Source of the DNA: an uncultured Mobiluncus sp.
GTDB taxonomy: Bacteria; Actinomycetota; Actinomycetes; Actinomycetales; Actinomycetaceae
DNA: 24,741 bases
Assembly: GCF_947254095.1 (NCBI RefSeq)
Contig: NZ_CAMYBV010000023.1
Location: 1-24,741, forward strand
Direction: 5' to 3'
Part shown: piece by piece, positions 1-7,834 of the stretch
How positions within the stretch are numbered: the first letter of the stretch is position 1
Layout of the letters: each line of letters starts with the position of its first letter
The notes under the pieces: generated by a model
Seen by the model: only the letters and a program-made list of their open reading frames with translations
What the model was told of the DNA's origin: nothing
The model's database searches: none
Translations under genes and position numbers: made by a program

Positions 1-2
1 CA

Positions 3-30
3 TTTGTCCGGGGATTTCTCCCCGGACAAA
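3..30. terminator. Strong hairpin, probable bidirectional terminator
   Basis: There is a perfect 12-bp inverted repeat (TTTGTCCGGGGA / TCCCCGGACAAA) around a 4-nt TTTC loop. On the plus strand it is followed within a few bases by a run of five T (35-39), so it would end a rightward transcript entering from outside the window. It also lies 46 bp beyond the stop of the minus-strand lipoprotein gene, so it probably ends the rplY-pth-mfd-lipoprotein operon as well. The minus-strand T tract, if any, lies outside the window. Confidence 0.8.
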
Positions 31-76
31 CAAATTTTTCTCGATTTAACTTTCCGGCTCCCACCGCAGTTTTCGC

Positions 77-667
77 TTACTGCTGCGCTTGACCCATCAT
101 CTGCATCTGCGCGGCACGCTGCTGAATTATCTGGACAGCTTGATTCATCCGATTCGACAGCTTCGCCTTCTTTAGGTCAGAACCAGCCTGATAAGCCTGT
201 TCAATCTGGGCCGCCAACTGCGAATTGACCGGTGGTACGCCCAGCTCGTTAGCGGCCTTCGGATCCGTGGCGGTAGCACACAACAACAGTTGCATGACAT
301 CGCGAGTTTCCGGTGACATCTGTGCGGAGTCCACCTTAAACAGGTCGGTTTTAATTTCATCGAGCTGCGGGCACTGCGAGAGCAAATCCTTGCCGCCTTC
401 GTTGAGAGTCCGCAGGTAGCGCAGGGCATAAATGCGTGCGGTCTGCATATCCGGCGTGTCGTTAAGGTTAATTCCCGCTTCAGCCAGTTCTTTGGTGACA
501 GTTCCAAGTTGCGTTTCGGTGACGACCCATCCGTCACCATAAGCGGCTACTCCTGGTTTTGCTTCGCATCCGCTCAGCAGTCCCCCCGCGAACGCCAGCG
601 CGACGACGCCCGTCATCAGCTTGGTTGCGGTTTTAGTGGTTTTGGTCACAAGGGACTGTTCCGCCAT
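77..667 (-). CDS. SurA-N-like secreted lipoprotein downstream of mfd
   Basis: This is a 196-residue predicted lipoprotein. The N-terminus has Lys/Thr-rich charged residues, a hydrophobic stretch (about residues 18-31) and a lipobox LLSGC with the lipidated Cys at 34. The mature part begins with a short segment (GDGWVVTETQLGTVTKEL) that resembles the start of SurA-type N-terminal domains, then is helical and ends in a Gln/Met-rich tail. The ATG at 667 was chosen because GAAGGG lies about 8 nt upstream; an in-frame TTG at 682 falls just beyond that site. It is the last gene of the rplY-pth-mfd run, 67 bp after mfd. A lipoprotein near mfd is also found in other actinobacteria (lpqU near Rv1020 in M. 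tuberculosis; SurA-N proteins in Streptomyces). There is no PPIase domain, so chaperone activity is unproven. Its exact function is not recognised. Confidence 0.75.
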   Translation of the reverse strand: MAEQSLVTKTTKTATKLMTGVVALAFAGGLLSGCEAKPGVAAYGDGWVVTETQLGTVTKELAEAGINLNDTPDMQTARIYALRYLRTLNEGGKDLLSQCPQLDEIKTDLFKVDSAQMSPETRDVMQLLLCATATDPKAANELGVPPVNSQLAAQIEQAYQAGSDLKKAKLSNRMNQAVQIIQQRAAQMQMMGQAQQ

Positions 668-734
668 CGTTTTTCCCTTCAATAGTCCGGCCCAACGTTC
701 CCATCTTAGCTTTTCTTTGACCGGGGAGGGAATT

Positions 735-3700
735 TTAAACCAGGGGTTTAATGACGCCGCGAATGACTTTCTCTACCCATTCCATGAGTTCTAGGTCCAC
801 AATCGGAGTTTCGCTCAACCCATTTTTCCTGGTTGGGGCGGGTATAAACAATTCGCGCGTGGTCAGTTTCAGCCGCGCCCCCGGATACAGGCGCTGCAGA
901 CGCGCCATCTGCGAATCCGCCAGTTCAACGGGTGCAAAACGAATAAATTTGCCCATCACCTTAATCTCTTGCACCTTTTGGGTCCGCGCCAAGTTCCGCA
1001 GTTTCGCGACCGCCCCCAAGCGTTCCAACGGTTGCGGAGGGCGTCCGTAGCGGTCGGTCATTTCCTCCAGTAACTGGTCAATTTCCGTATCCGTGGTGGC
1101 CGAGGACAGACGCGTATAGGCATCGAGACGCAGCGACTGTACGTCCAGATAGTCCTCGGGAATGTAGGCATCTATGGGCAGCTCAATGGACACACTGGTA
1201 TCTTCGGGGGTTTCCTGGCCTTTATAGGCTGCCACCGCCTCGCCCACCATGCGCACATACAGGTCAAAACCTACTCCGGCGATGTGTCCAGACTGTTCGC
1301 CGCCCAACAGGTTTCCAGCCCCGCGAATTTCCAGGTCTTTCGTAGCGATGGCCATCCCGGATCCTAGCCCGGTGTTGGTTCCAATCGTTTTCAGCCTCTC
1401 AAAAGCCGTTTCGTTCATAGTGTTGCCGGGCGGATAGAGGAAGTAAGCGTAGCCGCGTTCCCGCCCGCGGCCGACTCGTCCGCGCAGCTGATGCAGCTGG
1501 GACAGGCCAAAGCGATCCGCGTGATCCACGATGATTGTGTTGGCACTGGTCACATCCAACCCGTTTTCGACAATCGTCGTGGACACCAGCACATCGAATT
1601 CTTGGTTCCAGAAATCCACCATGACCGATTCCAGCTGTTTTTCCGACATTTGCCCGTGGCCCACCCGAATCCGCGCTTCGGGCACCAGCTCGGAGAGGTG
1701 AGCGGCAATCCTGTTGATGGATTGCACCCGGTTATGTACGAAAAATACTTGACCGTCACGCAAAAGTTCGCGCCGGATGGCGGCCGCGACCTGTTTATCC
1801 GAGTAGGCTCCCACGTAGGTCAAGACCGGGTGGCGGTCCTCCGGCGGGGTGGTGAGGGTGCTCATGCCGCGAATTCCGGTGATGGCCATCTCTAGGGTGC
1901 GCGGAATCGGGGTGGCGCTCATCGTCAAAACGTCAACGTCGGCACGCAAAGCCTTGAGGGCCTCCTTGTGCTCCACCCCGAAACGTTGTTCCTCGTCAAT
2001 CACCACTAGGCCCAAGTCTTTAAACCGGACATTGCCCGACAGCAGGGCGTGGGTTCCAATTACCACTTCGATGGAACCGTCTTTCAAACCGGCTTTAATC
2101 CGAGTGGCCTCTTTGGTAGTAGTAAAGCGCGACAGCGCAGCTACAGTTACCGGGAATCCCGCAAAACGGTTCGTAAACGTTTCGGCGTGCTGGCTGACCA
2201 GCAGGGTCGTCGGAGCTAGAATTGCCACCTGCTTGCCATCCTGGACGGCTTTAAAGGCCGCGCGTACCGCTATCTCGGTTTTTCCGTAACCCACATCACC
2301 ACAGATGAGCCTATCCATCGGAACGGTTTGTTCCATGTCATGCTTGACTTCATCAATGACCGTGAGTTGGTCGGGAGTTTCCACAAACTCGAAACTGTCT
2401 TCCAGCTCTCGCTGCCAGGGAGTATCCGGACTGAAAGCGTGCCCTTTGGAGGCTTGGCGAATGGCATAGAGACGCACCAGTTCACGGGCGATTTCTTTCA
2501 CCGCTTTGCGGGCTCTAGACTTGGTTTTTGCCCAATCAGCCCCGCCCATCTTTGACAGCACCGGGGACTCCCCACCCACATACTTCGAGAGTAAGTCCAG
2601 AGAATCAGTAGGCACCCACAGTTGATCGGCGGGACCGTTGCGTTTGCTGGGGGCGTATTCCAACACCACGTATTCTTTCGCGGTGGTTTCCCGGCCTCGC
2701 CCCATGGTGCGTTTCGCCAGTTTTACGAAACGCCCGATGCCGTGGTGAAGGTGAACCACGTAGTCGCCCTGATTCAAAGTCAGGGGATCAATAGCTTTGC
2801 GTCGCCTGGCGGGAAGGTTGGCCTTGTCCGAGGCGTGGCGGGACTTCTTTTTGCCCAAGACCTGGGCCTCGCTCACCACCAATAGTTGCGCTGCCGGGAC
2901 CTGGTAGCCCTCGTCCAGGGGGGCCACCGTGATCTGTACCGCGCCGCTGCTCGGCGCTGTGGCATCCGCAACCACTTTCGCCGGAACGTCCGCCTCTCCC
3001 ATGACATCCCGCAGACGGCTCGCCATCCCCCTACCGGTCGTAGTAATCACTACGTTCCAATTTTCTGACACCAAATCGCCGATTGTACCAATCAGTCCAG
3101 TTTCTCCGGTGGGGGGCTCCATCGCGATTTGCGCCCCCACGTTCTGAGCGTTCTCACCCACCGCAAAAGGAGAGATGAACACGGTGTCCATACGCGCCTC
3201 TTGGGCGGCGGTATGGAGCTGTTCCAAGGTCAAAAACGAAGCCTGTTCAATCTCCAGGGGTACTTCCCCGCCACCCGCGGCAGCTGACCAGGAAGCCGCC
3301 AGGAACTCTTGGGTCGTTTCCACCAGTTCTTTCGCACGCGCCTCCAAACGGGGACGATCGGTCGCCACCAGACGGGCTCCGGGCGGCAGCAGGGAAAACA
3401 GAGGCACCATTTCCGCACCCAGCAGCGGGCTCAAGGATTCCAAGCCTTCGCCGTACTTACCCTCGGCCGCCAGATTCAGTATTTCGCCAGCCTGTGGCAT
3501 TTGGTCGGCCAGGCTGGCGGCCCGTTCCCGCGCCGCATCGTCGAGGAGTAGCTCGCGGCAGGCTGGGGCGGCGAGCTCCCGGATATCGCCGCCGAAAGTT
3601 CGCTGATCCGTTGCCGTAAACGCCCGAATGGTGTCTACCTCGTCGCCAAACAGTTCAATACGCACCGGATGGGCGGCCGTGGGAGAAAAAACGTCAATCA

Positions 3701-4232
3701 GACCCCCACGCACGGCAAATTGGCCGCGCGCCCCCACCATATCAACACGTTCGTAGCCCAAACGCAACAGGTCCGCAGCCATGGTGTCACGGTCATAAGT
3801 GTCTCCCACCTGCACCGTAAACAGAGGATAGTCGGCGATATGAGCGTTCACCGGGGCTAGCGCAGCCCGCATGGGCATGACCAGGAAGCGCACCGCATCT
3901 GACGGATGGGGATGCGTCACCCGATGTAAAGCCCAAATCCGGCGCGCCATCGTATCGGCGCGAGGGGAAAGCCTTTCGTGGGGCAGCGTTTCCCAGTCAG
4001 GAAACAACTCCACTCCAGTAGTGTAGGCTCCCAGTTCACGAGCCAATTGGGTAGCGGCGCGGGTGCTTGGTGCGAGGACCACGGTTAGACCTTCGCGACC
4101 ACCGGGCAAACCCGCAATGAGCGGGGCGTAAAACCCGGGTGGCGCCACGTATTCACACACGGAACCCGCCGCATCAGGCTCCAGGCCTGCCAAAGCAGCC
4201 CCGGTCTCATCCAGTAAACCGTACAAACTCAT
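735..4232 (-). CDS. mfd: Transcription-repair coupling factor Mfd
   Basis: This 1165-residue protein has the usual length of Mfd, the ATP-driven translocase that removes stalled RNA polymerase at DNA lesions and recruits UvrA. The N-terminal part is UvrB-like (includes LFPDWETLPHERLSP). The RNA-polymerase-interacting domain lies around residues 485-560 (GDYVVHLHHGIGRF, then KEYVVLEYA). The RecG-like motor follows: Walker A GDVGYGKT near residue 645, the DEEQRFG box near 744, SATPIPRTLEMA, and motif VI QLRGRVGRGRERGYAYF. A C-terminal TRCF domain completes it. The start is ATG; the upstream Shine-Dalgarno is weak (AGG about 9 nt, GAGGGGG about 14 nt away). It lies 51 bp after pth in the same direction, suggesting one transcript with rplY and pth. 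No motif is missing. Confidence 0.98.
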   Translation of the reverse strand: MSLYGLLDETGAALAGLEPDAAGSVCEYVAPPGFYAPLIAGLPGGREGLTVVLAPSTRAATQLARELGAYTTGVELFPDWETLPHERLSPRADTMARRIWALHRVTHPHPSDAVRFLVMPMRAALAPVNAHIADYPLFTVQVGDTYDRDTMAADLLRLGYERVDMVGARGQFAVRGGLIDVFSPTAAHPVRIELFGDEVDTIRAFTATDQRTFGGDIRELAAPACRELLLDDAARERAASLADQMPQAGEILNLAAEGKYGEGLESLSPLLGAEMVPLFSLLPPGARLVATDRPRLEARAKELVETTQEFLAASWSAAAGGGEVPLEIEQASFLTLEQLHTAAQEARMDTVFISPFAVGENAQNVGAQIAMEPPTGETGLIGTIGDLVSENWNVVITTTGRGMASRLRDVMGEADVPAKVVADATAPSSGAVQITVAPLDEGYQVPAAQLLVVSEAQVLGKKKSRHASDKANLPARRRKAIDPLTLNQGDYVVHLHHGIGRFVKLAKRTMGRGRETTAKEYVVLEYAPSKRNGPADQLWVPTDSLDLLSKYVGGESPVLSKMGGADWAKTKSRARKAVKEIARELVRLYAIRQASKGHAFSPDTPWQRELEDSFEFVETPDQLTVIDEVKHDMEQTVPMDRLICGDVGYGKTEIAVRAAFKAVQDGKQVAILAPTTLLVSQHAETFTNRFAGFPVTVAALSRFTTTKEATRIKAGLKDGSIEVVIGTHALLSGNVRFKDLGLVVIDEEQRFGVEHKEALKALRADVDVLTMSATPIPRTLEMAITGIRGMSTLTTPPEDRHPVLTYVGAYSDKQVAAAIRRELLRDGQVFFVHNRVQSINRIAAHLSELVPEARIRVGHGQMSEKQLESVMVDFWNQEFDVLVSTTIVENGLDVTSANTIIVDHADRFGLSQLHQLRGRVGRGRERGYAYFLYPPGNTMNETAFERLKTIGTNTGLGSGMAIATKDLEIRGAGNLLGGEQSGHIAGVGFDLYVRMVGEAVAAYKGQETPEDTSVSIELPIDAYIPEDYLDVQSLRLDAYTRLSSATTDTEIDQLLEEMTDRYGRPPQPLERLGAVAKLRNLARTQKVQEIKVMGKFIRFAPVELADSQMARLQRLYPGARLKLTTRELFIPAPTRKNGLSETPIVDLELMEWVEKVIRGVIKPLV

Positions 4233-4283
4233 GAATGAACCTGACCCCCTCAGCTCAGACTGGACTTGGAAACGCGCCGCCCC

Positions 4284-4952
4284 TTACTTGGGGTTGCCCA
4301 AATGTAACCTGGCTTGAGCTTTCGCCAGTCCGTTTTCCGCGATATCCGTCACACATTGTACCGCTCGGTCCAAAACCTCATCGAGGATACTTTGCTGGGA
4401 CTTCGGAATACGTCCTAATACCCAGTTGATGACCTCAGAACCCCCGCCGGGCAATTTGACCGGACGCCCGATACCGATGCGTAAACGCGCAAAATCTTTT
4501 GTACCCAAAGACTTTTGGATTGATTTCAACCCGTTGTGCCCGCCATCGCTGCCGCCAACTTTCAGCTTTGCGTAACCCATTTCGAGGTCTAACTCATCAT
4601 GAACCACCAGCAGGCGCTCGGAGCCAAGCCGGTAGTAATCCAGCAGTTCTTTCACCCCCGAACCGGATTCGTTCATAAACGAGCCGGTGTGAGCCACGAT
4701 AATCTTGGGGGCATAGACCCCGTAGCCCAAGCTCACTGTTGCCACGCGCGCCACCACTCCCGCACGCGCCAGAGACTGATTCCGATACGTTTGGCCAGAT
4801 TGCTTTACGAAGCGATCAGTCACCAGGTATCCACAGTTGTGCCGGGTTCCGGCATATTTTTCACCGGGATTGCCGAGCCCCACCACGAGCCAGGTTCCCT
4901 CCTCGTCTACCAGACGAGAGGGATCCAAACGTGGTTCGTGAGTGGGGCTCAT
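4284..4952 (-). CDS. pth: Peptidyl-tRNA hydrolase
   Basis: This cytosolic enzyme cleaves peptidyl-tRNA that drops off ribosomes and recycles the tRNA. Visible family motifs are GLGNPG (residues 25-30), TRHN with the catalytic His at 38, GSFMNESG with Asn 94, HDELDLE with Asp 119, and the GGHNGLKSI loop. At 222 residues it is somewhat longer than the usual ~190 because of about 20 polar residues before the first strand. The ATG at 4952 was chosen over an in-frame TTG at 4967; a weak TTGGAT-like Shine-Dalgarno precedes the ATG. It sits 32 bp after rplY and 51 bp before mfd on the same strand. The rplY-pth pairing is conserved in many actinobacteria (Rv1015c-Rv1014c). Confidence 0.96.
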   Translation of the reverse strand: MSPTHEPRLDPSRLVDEEGTWLVVGLGNPGEKYAGTRHNCGYLVTDRFVKQSGQTYRNQSLARAGVVARVATVSLGYGVYAPKIIVAHTGSFMNESGSGVKELLDYYRLGSERLLVVHDELDLEMGYAKLKVGGSDGGHNGLKSIQKSLGTKDFARLRIGIGRPVKLPGGGSEVINWVLGRIPKSQQSILDEVLDRAVQCVTDIAENGLAKAQARLHLGNPK

Positions 4953-4984
4953 CAGCAATCCAAGCAAGTGTCAGAAAACCGCTA

Positions 4985-5611
4985 CTACTCAGCGGATTCT
5001 TCGGTATCTCCCGCAGCCTCAGCCTCGGTAGTTTCTTCTTCCGCAGCCGGCGCCTCGGGAATTTCAACTTCCTGCGGAGTGGTGACGCTCAAGACAATCG
5101 CTTCCGGATCGGTCTTGGCTTCCACGCCCTCAGGCAACTTGATGTCGGCCACGCTCAACACCACGCCATCCTCCAAGCCGTCCACGCTGACCTCGATTTT
5201 TTCCGGAATGGCAATAACCGGAGCAAAAATTTCCATGTTCAACAGGTCCTGGTTGGCGACCAAACCGGACATGGGCTCGCCAATGATTTCGATAGGCACT
5301 TCCACGTCCACCTTTTCGTCGGCCTTCACCAGCAGCAGGTCCATGTGCATAATCTGGCGCTTTACCGGGTGACGCTGAATGTCCTTGACCAGGACCATCG
5401 CCGGGTCTTTCAGGCCCTTCAGGGAAATAACGGCATTCACGTTGTCCTTCACCAGCAGGAAAGTTTCGTGGTAGGGCAGCAGCAGGTGCACCGGATCGGT
5501 GCCGTGACCATAGAGTACCGCCGGAATCTTGTCGGCGACCCGAGCGCGGCGAGCAAATCCCTTACCAAAACCCGTGCGCTGTTCGACTTGCAAAGTGGGG
5601 TTATCAGCCAT
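4985..5611 (-). CDS. rplY: 50S ribosomal protein bL25, long Ctc/TL5 form
   Basis: This is the 5S rRNA-binding ribosomal protein of the two-domain Ctc/TL5 type. The N-terminal L25 domain (about 1-95) contains RTGFGKGFARRARVADKIPAVLYGHG and DIQRHPVKRQIMHMDLL. The C-terminal beta domain (about 96-185) is followed by a Glu/Ala-rich acidic tail, typical of high-GC Gram-positives. Length is 208 residues. The ATG is preceded by a perfect GGAGG at the right distance (5621-5625). It is the first gene of the rplY-pth-mfd-lipoprotein run. Upstream on the same strand is a hairpin with a T tract that could attenuate transcription into the gene. Confidence 0.97.
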   Translation of the reverse strand: MADNPTLQVEQRTGFGKGFARRARVADKIPAVLYGHGTDPVHLLLPYHETFLLVKDNVNAVISLKGLKDPAMVLVKDIQRHPVKRQIMHMDLLLVKADEKVDVEVPIEIIGEPMSGLVANQDLLNMEIFAPVIAIPEKIEVSVDGLEDGVVLSVADIKLPEGVEAKTDPEAIVLSVTTPQEVEIPEAPAAEEETTEAEAAGDTEESAE

Positions 5612-5620
5612 GTTTTGTAT

Positions 5621-5625
5621 CCTCC
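5621..5625 (-). promoter_or_regulatory. Strong ribosome-binding site of rplY
   Basis: A perfect GGAGG lies 9 nt before the rplY ATG on the minus strand. It fixes the start and shows that this gene is translated from a leadered mRNA, unlike several others in the window. The adjacent AT-rich TTATAT (5630-5635) is too close to the ribosome-binding site to serve as its -10 element. Confidence 0.85.
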
Positions 5626-5748
5626 AAATATATAATCAGTTTGCGTTTTCCCGGGAGGACCGCGGAATTCTGTTGCGGACTTTCCTCTCCGAAGTTTCGT
5701 TGTTCCCCTCGCGGGTGAGCAGACGACTCCGTTCCTGCCATAAGACAG

Positions 5749-5780
5749 AAAACCCGCCTTGCTCAATAAGCAAAAGCGGG
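5749..5780 (-). terminator. Intrinsic terminator in the rplY leader (attenuator or sRNA end)
   Basis: On the minus strand, CCCGC and TTGCT pair with AGCAA and GCGGG around a 5-nt loop, with a small internal bulge, and the stem is followed directly by TTTTCTGTCTT. This is the form of a Rho-independent terminator. It lies about 138 bp upstream of rplY and about 1 kb downstream of the prs stop, with plus-strand genes between. The likely terminated transcript is therefore a short RNA starting in the AT-rich part of this same gap. No termination data are available. Confidence 0.5.
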
Positions 5781-5940
5781 CGAAGGGCATCCAGCAAAGT
5801 TACCGGGCCGCGTCGATAACGGTTCACGCTGCGGCTTGACCGCCGCGCTCCCCCTCGCCGAGGCAACCCATCAATGATAGCGAAACCACCGCAATTTTAC
5901 TAATTTGTGTAAAGGTTAACCTCCTGTGCCTCTCGCTGTT

Positions 5941-5971
5941 CAAATATTAATCTGACTAGATTCATTATTTG
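5941..5971. promoter_or_regulatory. Imperfect inverted repeat, possible operator of the nitroreductase
   Basis: CAAATATTAATCT and AGATTCATTATTTG form a 13/14-nt inverted repeat around GACT, with one extra base and one mismatch. It lies 37 bp before the nitroreductase ATG, just upstream of a possible TATACC -10 (5974-5979). It is a plausible regulator site; the protein that binds is unknown. Confidence 0.35.
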
Positions 5972-6007
5972 GGTATACCTAAAAGTAAAGTATGAAACAA
6001 TAATTTC

Positions 6008-6756
6008 ATGAATGAGACCATCGATGTCCAGCTAGAGCATCGCACCATCCGCGAGTTCAAATCGAATCCTATCCCCGAAGACACTTTCCAAACCCTCATG
6101 GACGTAGCCATGCATACCCCTACGTCCCGCGGGATTCAGGGGGCCTCGATTATTCGGATTAAGGATCAAGCAAAGCGGGAAAAGCTGGCTGAAATAGGTG
6201 GACAGGAATATGTTGCCCACGCCCCGGAGTATCTGCTGTTTATCGCAGACTTAGCTCGGGGCGCGGCCATTCTGGAGGAGATGGGCTTGTACCCCCAATC
6301 GGCTGCCACGATAGATACGTTCCAGGAAGCTTTCACCGATGCGGTTCTCATGGTTCAAAATGTGGTCATAGCTGCCGAGTCGTTGGGGTTAGGGGCCAAT
6401 ATTTTAGGCAATATTTTGAACGAGCCCAGGGGGGTAATCGAGGCTATCGGACTGCCCCCCTACACTTTCCCAGTATTAGGACTAAGCTGGGATACCCCGG
6501 CGAAGAACCGCAGTTGAAACCGCGGATGCCCAAAGAATTCCGGGTCATGACCGACACTTATGTGCGTCCGGATTCCTACCTGGAAGCCCTCAAGGATTAC
6601 GACGCGCAGATGCGCGAATACTATGACCTGCGCAATAAGGGCAGGCGTGAGGACAAGTTTACGAATCAAATCTTTCAGAAGCTCGGCAAGGTACGCAACC
6701 GCCGCGCCTCCATCCTGGATGACATCGAATCTCAGGGATTCCTCATGCACCCCTAG
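6008..6756 (+). pseudogene. NfrA-like FMN nitroreductase, split by a one-base frameshift
   Basis: Two overlapping frames together make one nitroreductase of about 249 residues, the usual length of NfrA/oxygen-insensitive NAD(P)H-flavin nitroreductases. The first frame (6008-6517) carries the FMN-binding start EHRTIREF, HTPTSRGIQGASII, and the helical core up to FPVLGLS. It then runs out of frame to a TGA. The family consensus resumes in the -1 frame from 6490 as GYPGEEPQLKPRMP and continues to a TAG at 6756. The junction reads GLS-[V]-GYP, exactly one base short of a Val codon, so a single missing base near 6487-6489 explains everything. There is no canonical slippery heptamer. No Shine-Dalgarno is visible; ATGAAA/TTTCAT (5992-6009) folds over the start. 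It may be a real inactivation or a sequencing error. Confidence 0.85.
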
Positions 6757-6778
6757 ACTCCAGGGACTCACACCGGGT

Positions 6779-7750
6779 TTACTCGAACAGGGCGGTCACG
6801 GAGCCTTCCTCAAAGACCTGGCGAATTGCCCGGGCCAGCAACGGCGCAATCGGCAAAACCTTGAGCTGTGGGAAACACTTATCCGGAGGAATCGGCACCG
6901 TATCCGTAACGATAACTTCGCGGGCTCCGCATTCGCTCAGGCGCTTTGCCGCCGGATCAGAAAACACCGCGTGCGTGGCCGCTACCAGCACGTCCTTGGC
7001 CCCGGCATGCTTCAAAACCCCCACGGCTTCTGCAATCGTGCCACCGGTGTCAATCAAGTCATCGACCAGCACGCAGGTGCGCCCTTCAACATCACCCACC
7101 ACACGGTTGGCCACAGCCACATTGGGGCGGGAGGTGTCACGAGTCTTGTGCACAAAAGCCAGAGGGTATCCGCCCAGGCGGTTCGCCCACTTTTCAGCCA
7201 CGCGAATCCGGCCCGCATCCGGGGACACCACGGTCACGTTGTTCAAATCCACGCGGGTGCGGACATAGTCAATCAGCACCGGCATCGCCTGGAGGTGATC
7301 CACCGGGCCGGTAAAGAAGCCCTGTTCCTGCGAGGCGTGCATATCGATACTCATCAAACGGGACGCCCCGGCAGTCTTGTACAGGTCCGAAATGAGACGC
7401 GCCGAAATCGGTTCGCGTCCCTGGTGTTTCTTATCTTGACGGGCATAAGGGTACAGCGGAGCAACCACGGTGATGCGCTTGGCGCTGGCTCGCTTCAGGG
7501 CGTCAATCATGATGAAGTGTTCCATCAACCACTTAGAGACATTGCCGGAAATCGACTGGATACAAAACACGTCGCAGCCGCGCACCGACTCGTTGTACCG
7601 CACATAGATTTCGCCTGAGGCAAAGTCGTAAATCGTAGTCGGCAGCACCTCCACGTCAAGTTCTTTGGCAACCTGTTCAGCCAGTTCGGGGTGCGATCGA
7701 CCCGACACAATCACCAAACGCTTGCGCGGGGTATCAAACAACTCTGCCAT
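6779..7750 (-). CDS. prs: Ribose-phosphate pyrophosphokinase (PRPP synthetase)
   Basis: This cytosolic enzyme makes PRPP from ribose 5-phosphate and ATP, feeding purine, pyrimidine, His and Trp synthesis. In actinobacteria PRPP also feeds decaprenyl-phospho-arabinose synthesis. Class I motifs are visible: FASGE (43-47), YPYARQDKK with the ATP loop (100-108), MHASQEQGFF with His 138, VVSPDAGRIRVAEKWA, and the PRPP loop VLVDDLIDTGGT (227-238). Length is 323 residues, normal. The ATG has AAGGA about 9 nt upstream. It lies 84 bp after glmU on the same strand, the conserved glmU-prs pair (Rv1018c-Rv1017c). It converges with the nitroreductase 22 bp away without an obvious terminator. Confidence 0.98.
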   Translation of the reverse strand: MAELFDTPRKRLVIVSGRSHPELAEQVAKELDVEVLPTTIYDFASGEIYVRYNESVRGCDVFCIQSISGNVSKWLMEHFIMIDALKRASAKRITVVAPLYPYARQDKKHQGREPISARLISDLYKTAGASRLMSIDMHASQEQGFFTGPVDHLQAMPVLIDYVRTRVDLNNVTVVSPDAGRIRVAEKWANRLGGYPLAFVHKTRDTSRPNVAVANRVVGDVEGRTCVLVDDLIDTGGTIAEAVGVLKHAGAKDVLVAATHAVFSDPAAKRLSECGAREVIVTDTVPIPPDKCFPQLKVLPIAPLLARAIRQVFEEGSVTALFE

Positions 7751-7834
7751 TCGTGTGTCCTTCTTTTATCGGAGTTTTTCTGTTGCTGCAAAGGTATTAA
7801 TCATGGCTTTTACCGTCCCTTTCGTCCACCGGGA

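Larger units (their letters stand above)
5612..6007. other. Divergent intergenic region between rplY and nitroreductase
   Basis: These 396 bp separate two divergent genes and contain no protein I recognise. The half next to rplY (5640-5870) is GC-rich and has several inverted repeats on the minus strand: a terminator-like hairpin at 5753-5780, a GCGGC/GCCGC stem (5831-5846) and CCTC-GCC-GAGG (5853-5863). The other half (5880-6007) is AT-rich, with a TAAAAT -10 candidate on the minus strand (5894-5899), a 13/14-nt imperfect inverted repeat (5941-5971) and a small hairpin over the nitroreductase start. Short open frames across it lack family resemblance and a convincing start site. Confidence 0.6.

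Noticed and set aside
4825..4840. TATCCACA, DnaA-box-like
   Set aside because: Single site inside the pth coding sequence with no cluster of boxes or AT-rich unwinding region, so not an origin.
4739..5635. Plus-strand open frame of 298 codons antisense to pth and rplY
   Set aside because: It spans the boundary of two well-supported minus-strand genes, has no recognisable domain, and is His/Arg-rich as shadow frames are.
5655..5700. GAGGAAAGTCC and ACAGAA on the minus strand, resembling conserved regions of RNase P RNA
   Set aside because: The two conserved segments are adjacent instead of hundreds of bases apart, and no P1-P3, P4 or specificity domain can be built in the space. Judged coincidental.
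5636..5866. Minus-strand 76-codon frame through the rplY leader
   Set aside because: It begins with TTG without a Shine-Dalgarno, is highly basic, crosses a terminator-like hairpin, and resembles no family.
6485..6517. Programmed -1 ribosomal frameshift in the nitroreductase
   Set aside because: No slippery heptamer of the X XXY YYZ type and no evident downstream pseudoknot near the junction; a one-base deletion or sequencing error is simpler.
6560..7618. Plus-strand open frame of 352 codons antisense to prs
   Set aside because: It is composed of residues typical of a shadow of GC-rich coding DNA (Arg/His/Pro-rich), has no family resemblance, and the opposite strand is clearly prs.
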